Assembly (NCBI RefSeq): GCF_900109955.1
Contig: NZ_FOJB01000001.1
Location: 2,790,001 to 2,854,000 of the forward strand
Direction of reading: 5' to 3'
Source of the DNA: Aliiroseovarius sediminilitoris
GTDB lineage: Bacteria; Pseudomonadota; Alphaproteobacteria; Rhodobacterales; Rhodobacteraceae
DNA: 64,000 nucleotides
Below are positions 60,398 to 64,000 of the stretch, piece by piece (the stretch's first letter is position 1; every line of letters begins with the position of its first letter). The notes under the pieces were generated by a model. The model ran no database searches and was not told where the DNA came from. It saw only the letters and a list, made by a program, of their open reading frames with translations. The translations under genes were made by a program, and so were the position numbers.

Positions 60398-60424
60398 GTG
60401 CGCGACCGGGAAACGGTTGCGCAC
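60398..60424 (+). terminator. hairpin after leuC
   Basis: GTGCGCGACCG at 60398-60408 pairs with CGGTTGCGCAC at 60414-60424 (one G-T wobble, 5-nt loop). No T-run follows. It is 50 bp after leuC. The rest of the 248-bp gap to the next gene probably holds the surface-protein promoter. Confidence 0.55.
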
Positions 60425-60596
60425 GCTTTGCGACCGCCCCTATTCCTTCGTCACTACTTTGGATTGATACTGCCACATTTCTGACGAATTTCTTTGAGCC
60501 GGTGCAGCCGCAGTGCTAGATTCGTTTGTATTCCATAACCGTGTTGGGGACGCGGTGGATACATTTAACTCGGTTACAAGTATTGAAGGGGTAACT

Positions 60597-61295
60597 ATGA
60601 GAAATTTATTAACAGCTGCGGTCATCGCAGCAGGTTTCGCGACAACATCTGATGCAGCCGTATTGCGACTGGATGGTTATACATCCTCGGTTCAGTCCGT
60701 TTCGATCGGCTCTTCACCGGTCGCGAATACGCCGGGAACCGTTGGGGCCACGGGCTTCAACCTGACCGACACCACAGGTGATATGGGAAGTTTCGTTGGC
60801 TGGTGCCTCGATATTGCTCACTATATGATGAACAAAGGCGCAAGTCAGAACTACACCCAGACCAATGATCCGTTTTCGAACAGCTTTGGCCTGACCGCGA
60901 TTGCCCGCGACCGCTTGCAGTCGGTGTTTGACGCCAACTATGATCGGATTGACACAACAAACGGTGATCAGGCTGCCGCGTTTCAAATGGCCTTGTGGGA
61001 AGCCGCTTACGAAGATGACAACGCTGCACTCAGTGTTTCATCCGGTTTGTTCAAAGCCACAAGCTCTGGCAGCACCACACTGGCCAATCGGTATCTGATG
61101 GCTGCCTCCGGTTACTCGGGTGATGCCGTGTGGAAATTGTCCTTCTTTGAAGTTGATGGCGACGCGAACCGTGGGCGTTATACCGGGCAAAACCTTGTCA
61201 CCGTATCGCCGGTTCCTTTGCCAGCTGCGGGTATGCTTCTGGTAACTGGGCTGTTTGGCATGGGTGCTATCACGCGCCGCCGCCGGAAGGCCTGA
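60597..61295 (+). CDS. VPLPA-CTERM surface protein with candidate Cys-Gln thioester domain
   Basis: A 232-residue exported protein. A signal peptide (MRNLLTAAVIAAGFATTSDA) is followed by a domain of about 180 residues, then the sorting tail VPLPA (206-210), a hydrophobic helix and RRRRK. This is the VPLPA variant of PEP-CTERM, processed by exosortase. The domain has one cysteine, Cys70 in FVGWCLDIAHY, and the segment DQAAAFQMALWEAAYE with Gln130. That pairing resembles thioester-forming (TED/TQXA) domains of surface adhesins, which is inference. GAAGGGG precedes the ATG. The gene sits between leuC and leuD. Confidence 0.85.
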   Translation: MRNLLTAAVIAAGFATTSDAAVLRLDGYTSSVQSVSIGSSPVANTPGTVGATGFNLTDTTGDMGSFVGWCLDIAHYMMNKGASQNYTQTNDPFSNSFGLTAIARDRLQSVFDANYDRIDTTNGDQAAAFQMALWEAAYEDDNAALSVSSGLFKATSSGSTTLANRYLMAASGYSGDAVWKLSFFEVDGDANRGRYTGQNLVTVSPVPLPAAGMLLVTGLFGMGAITRRRRKA

Positions 61296-61315
61296 GCCCT
61301 GCCCATTTGAACACC

Positions 61316-61347
61316 AACCCGGCGCTTTACACAGGCGCCGGGTTTTT
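61316..61347 (+). terminator. intrinsic terminator after the VPLPA-CTERM gene
   Basis: AACCCGGCGC at 61316-61325 pairs perfectly with GCGCCGGGTT at 61335-61344 (9-nt loop), followed by TTT. It starts 21 bp after the stop and isolates this gene from leuD. Confidence 0.88.
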
Positions 61348-61452
61348 CATGCGCGGCCGCCTTGGATTCGTCGCCAAAACCTGCATAAAGCAATGGACTG
61401 AATGACGCAGCCACGACCCAACCGACGTGGCAGATGCAGAAAGGTGCGTGCT

Positions 61453-62058
61453 ATGGACAAGTTCCAAAAACTTCATGGGATCGCGGCGCCGATGCCGCTG
61501 GTGAATATCGACACCGACATGATCATTCCCAAGGTCTTTCTGAAGACCATCAAACGGTCCGGCCTTGGCGTGAACCTGTTTGACGAGATGCGATATGATC
61601 GTCAGGGCAACGAGATCCCGGATTTCGTCCTGAACAAACCGCAATACCGTGACGCTGAAATTCTGGTGGCCGGAGACAATTTCGGGTGCGGTTCATCGCG
61701 TGAGCACGCCCCGTGGGCCATCGCCGACTTCGGAATCAAATGTGTGATCTCGACCAGCTTTGCCGACATCTTCTTTAGCAACTGTTTCAAGAATGGCATT
61801 CTGCCCATCATCTTGCCGCAGGACCAGATCGACATTCTGATGGCCGATGCCGAGAAGGGCGCCAATGCCCGAATGACAGTAGATCTCGAATCACAAGAGA
61901 TCACCACCTCGGATGGAGAGGTGATTCCCTTCGAAGTTGACGCCTTCAAAAAGCATTGTCTGCTGAATGGACTGGATGACATCGGTCTGACGATGGAAAA
62001 ACAAGGGGCAATTGAATCATTTGAGGCAAAGGCTGCCACACAACGCCCTTGGGTCTAA
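61453..62058 (+). CDS. leuD: 3-isopropylmalate dehydratase small subunit
   Basis: LeuD is the swivelling partner of LeuC. The 201-residue protein has [39 protein letters not shown] (the substrate-binding loop), and [18 protein letters not shown]. Length is normal. ATG at 61453 follows GAAAGG. It must have its own promoter, as a strong terminator lies 105 bp upstream. leuB is not in the window. Confidence 0.97.
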   Translation: MDKFQKLHGIAAPMPLVNIDTDMIIPKVFLKTIKRSGLGVNLFDEMRYDRQGNEIPDFVLNKPQYRDAEILVAGDNFGCGSSREHAPWAIADFGIKCVISTSFADIFFSNCFKNGILPIILPQDQIDILMADAEKGANARMTVDLESQEITTSDGEVIPFEVDAFKKHCLLNGLDDIGLTMEKQGAIESFEAKAATQRPWV

Positions 62059-62081
62059 ACATCTGAAAAGGCGATTGAATC

Positions 62082-62113
62082 ATGGGGTCATCCGCAAGGT
62101 TGGCCCCATTTTT
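62082..62113 (+). terminator. intrinsic terminator after leuD
   Basis: ATGGGGTC at 62082-62089 pairs with GGCCCCAT at 62102-62109 (one G-T wobble, 12-nt loop), then TTTT. It lies 24 bp after leuD. The remaining gap to 62316 is AT-richer than average and shows no other recognised feature. Confidence 0.8.
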
Positions 62114-62316
62114 ACCTTAATTTGGTGCAAAGTCGCACCAGTTTCCCCTTAAATCGACCACATTTGGCAACGCATTTTAGGCACAACTTGAAGTGGGACT
62201 AATATGCGACGCAGTATGTTGCAATAAGAAGCAGTGACCCGCTGAATGAGGAAACGCTGACATGGATAAAGGGTGCGGCAGGTAACAGCACCCGTCCAGG
62301 TGGAAGGATTAAGGTA

Positions 62317-63159
62317 GTGGTAAGCCGAATGATTGGCGCAATAGCGCGAGCATTCCTGATGGTGATTTTGATTGCAACGCCATCCATTTTGGTGCCGGGT
62401 GTCAGTCAGGAATCCGGCCAGATCGTGACCATCGTTGCATTGTTTGCGGCGGCGTTGACCATCTTCGAATATGCTTCGACCTATCCCGGACTTGTCGAAT
62501 TTCGCGATGCCCCCCCGTTCAACCGCATCCGCTTCGCCGCCCTGTTCGTAACGGTGTTCAGCCTGTCTGTGATCGTTCGTGGACAGACCGACCATTCGAC
62601 CGCAACCCAGTTCATGACGTCGGTCGGGATGCTGATTGGCCAGGCCATCGACTTCCCCTATAGCCCAGTGCGCTTCGTTGTCTCGATGCTGCCAGACACG
62701 GCCAGCTTCAACGATATGGCACTGCTGCGCGCCGCTGCCGGGATGAGCTATCTGATCTCTCTACTGTCTATGGCTGTGTTCCTGATGGCGCTGCGCTTCA
62801 CCGAATGGCCGTCGAAATCGACGGGTGCGTTCAACGTGTGGGTCAACCTGCCCACGTTTGACCCCACTACCGGAGGCGATGTTGTCCGCCGCCTGGTGCG
62901 CGACGCCCGGTTCAACATTGCACTTGGGTTCCTGTTGCCCTTCGCCACGCCAATCATCATCACCGCCGCCGTGTCGCTGTTTGGTTCGGTATCGGTGGAA
63001 AACCATCAAACCATGATCTGGACGGTTGCCGCATGGGCCTTTCTTCCCGCAAGCCTTTTCATGCGCGGCATTGCCATGTTGCGCGTCGCCCTGATGATCA
63101 ACAGCGAGCGCAAGCGCAACAAGCGTCGCGCCGGCGATGGTGGATTGGCCCACGCCTGA
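62317..63159 (+). CDS. hypothetical polytopic membrane protein, 280 residues
   Basis: About six hydrophobic helices: FLMVILIATPSILVPGV, VTIVALFAAALTIFEYAS, FAALFVTVFSLSVIV, YLISLLSMAVFLMAL, NIALGFLLPFATPIIITAAV and WTVAAWAFLPASLF. The C terminus is basic (SERKRNKRRAG) and should be cytoplasmic. I recognise no family function. The start is GTG at 62317 after GAAGGATTAAG. The next gene, a secreted EEP-family protein, follows closely and the two may work together at the envelope. Confidence 0.75.
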   Translation: MVSRMIGAIARAFLMVILIATPSILVPGVSQESGQIVTIVALFAAALTIFEYASTYPGLVEFRDAPPFNRIRFAALFVTVFSLSVIVRGQTDHSTATQFMTSVGMLIGQAIDFPYSPVRFVVSMLPDTASFNDMALLRAAAGMSYLISLLSMAVFLMALRFTEWPSKSTGAFNVWVNLPTFDPTTGGDVVRRLVRDARFNIALGFLLPFATPIIITAAVSLFGSVSVENHQTMIWTVAAWAFLPASLFMRGIAMLRVALMINSERKRNKRRAGDGGLAHA

Positions 63160-63206
63160 TCGACGCTGAGGGTCGGCCCACACGTCCTTTCAACTGGATC
63201 GTTACC

Positions 63207-64000
63207 GTGGCGCTTGCCCTGATGGCGAGCGCCGCGCCCGTTACTGCACAGTCGATGACCCTGCGCGTCGCCACCTATAATGCCGAGCTGGATCGAAAAG
63301 GCCCGGGTCTTTTGCTGCGCGACATCTTGGCGGGGACGGACGACCAGATCACCGCCGCGCTGACCGTGATCGCCACAGCAAAACCCGACATCCTGACCCT
63401 TCAGGGCTTTGACAACGACGTCGAAGGACATGCCCTGCGTGCTTTCCAATCCGCACTGGCTGAAAAAGATCATGCCATGCCATACGCATTTGCGGCCATG
63501 CCGAATGCCGGGCTTGTTACGGGGTTGGACATGGATGGCGACGGTCGCACCGGCGAGCCCCGGGACGCCCAAGGATATGGGCGGTTCACCGGTCAGGGCG
63601 GCATGGCGGTCCTGTCCCGCTATCCGCTGGGAGAGGCGCGGGATTTCGCACCCTTTCTGTGGAAAGACCTGCCGGGCGCCATCCCTCCTAGCCGTGATGG
63701 CATCCCCTTCCCCACGGCTGGCGCCTTTGCCATTCAGCGGCTGAGCAGCGTGGCCCATTGGGATGTGCCAGTGCAGTTGCCCAATGGCACAAACCTGCAC
63801 CTGCTGACATTTCATGCGACCACGCCTGTCTTCGATGGTGACGAAGACCGCAACGGGCGGCGCAACCATGATGAGATCGCATTTTGGCAACGGTATCTGG
63901 ATGGCGCGCTCCCCTTCCCGGCCCCGGACGGACCGGTGATCATAGCGGGTGTCGCCAATCTCGATCCAGTCGACGGCGAGGGCCGCCGTGCCGCTATTCA
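63207..64000 (+). CDS. secreted endonuclease/exonuclease/phosphatase (EEP) family protein, 3' end outside window
   Basis: The frame is open to the last base, so the C terminus is missing. The start is uncertain. GTG 63207 or ATG 63222 gives ALALMASAAPVTAQ, a signal-like stretch. Then comes the EEP fold: MTLRVATYNAELDRKGPG, ATAKPDILTLQGFDND, GGMAVLSRYPLGEARDF and LHLLTFHATTPVFDGDEDRN. In canonical members the second strand ends LQEV, whose Glu binds metal; here Gly takes that place (LQGFD). Phosphodiesterase or nuclease activity outside the cytoplasm is possible but unproven. Confidence 0.75.
   Translation, partial: MALALMASAAPVTAQSMTLRVATYNAELDRKGPGLLLRDILAGTDDQITAALTVIATAKPDILTLQGFDNDVEGHALRAFQSALAEKDHAMPYAFAAMPNAGLVTGLDMDGDGRTGEPRDAQGYGRFTGQGGMAVLSRYPLGEARDFAPFLWKDLPGAIPPSRDGIPFPTAGAFAIQRLSSVAHWDVPVQLPNGTNLHLLTFHATTPVFDGDEDRNGRRNHDEIAFWQRYLDGALPFPAPDGPVIIAGVANLDPVDGEGRRAAI

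Overview
The window is a stretch of ordinary chromosome from an alphaproteobacterium, very probably a member of the Rhodobacterales (Roseobacter-type). Grounds: high GC in almost all genes, a GcrA cell-cycle regulator, short-form HisG with HisZ, a VPLPA-CTERM protein, an IalB-family protein, DUF1467 next to methylmalonyl-CoA epimerase, and a serC-serA operon divergent from serB. These assignments come from reading the proteins and from family knowledge; no database search was run. About 60 protein genes were found, tightly packed and often joined by ATGA/TGATG overlaps. No rRNA, tRNA, CRISPR array, insertion sequence or prophage was seen.

Layout. 1-4.6 kb: end of a YifB/ComM-type ATPase gene, an esterase, gshB, yraN and rsmI on the minus strand, divergent from an LpoA-like lipoprotein. 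4.6-10.7 kb: glnD and murJ, a rhomboid-fold protein that lacks the catalytic residues, and trpS. 10.8-12.8 kb: a CDGSH iron-sulfur protein, a hemerythrin and a DUF2461 protein. 12.8-18.6 kb: hisS-hisZ-hisG and argD-argF. 18.9-22.8 kb: EamA transporter, gcrA, rimO, an AT-rich HEPN-like gene and a small lipoprotein. 22.9-29.7 kb: carB, an AT-richer GT87 membrane glycosyltransferase, and aspS with a roughly 70-codon low-GC insert. 29.8-32.5 kb: a 39-residue Flp-like pilin, an orphan response regulator, mce, DUF1467 and a phosphatase. 32.5-38.2 kb: serC-serA divergent from serB, a TSUP exporter and an asparaginase. 38.4-41.6 kb: IalB-like protein, rlmN, DUF1428 and a LOG-family protein. 41.7-49.2 kb: dapD, two small unknown genes, a HAD phosphatase, an LppM-like lipoprotein, dapE, rnr and a lytic transglycosylase. 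49.2-58.7 kb, minus strand: a degenerate MBL-fold protein, rpe, an unknown secreted protein, rppH, ctpA, an EnvC-like activator, gpmI, rlmH, rsfS and an MscS channel. 58.9-64.0 kb: leuC, a VPLPA-CTERM surface protein, leuD, an unknown membrane protein, and a truncated secreted EEP-family enzyme.

Biology. Most genes are housekeeping: amino acid synthesis (His, Arg, Ser, Lys, Leu), tRNA charging (Trp, His, Asp), rRNA and ribosomal protein modification (RsmI, RimO, RlmN, RlmH), ribosome silencing, nitrogen signalling (GlnD) and peptidoglycan metabolism (LpoA-like, MurJ, EnvC-like, CtpA, MltB-like). No obvious large new system is present. The most unusual items are the AspRS insert, a single-Cys/Gln candidate thioester domain in the VPLPA-CTERM protein, the lone AT-rich HEPN-like gene, the inactive rhomboid, a two-copy double-hairpin repeat placed just after stop codons, and a hairpin leader in front of serC.
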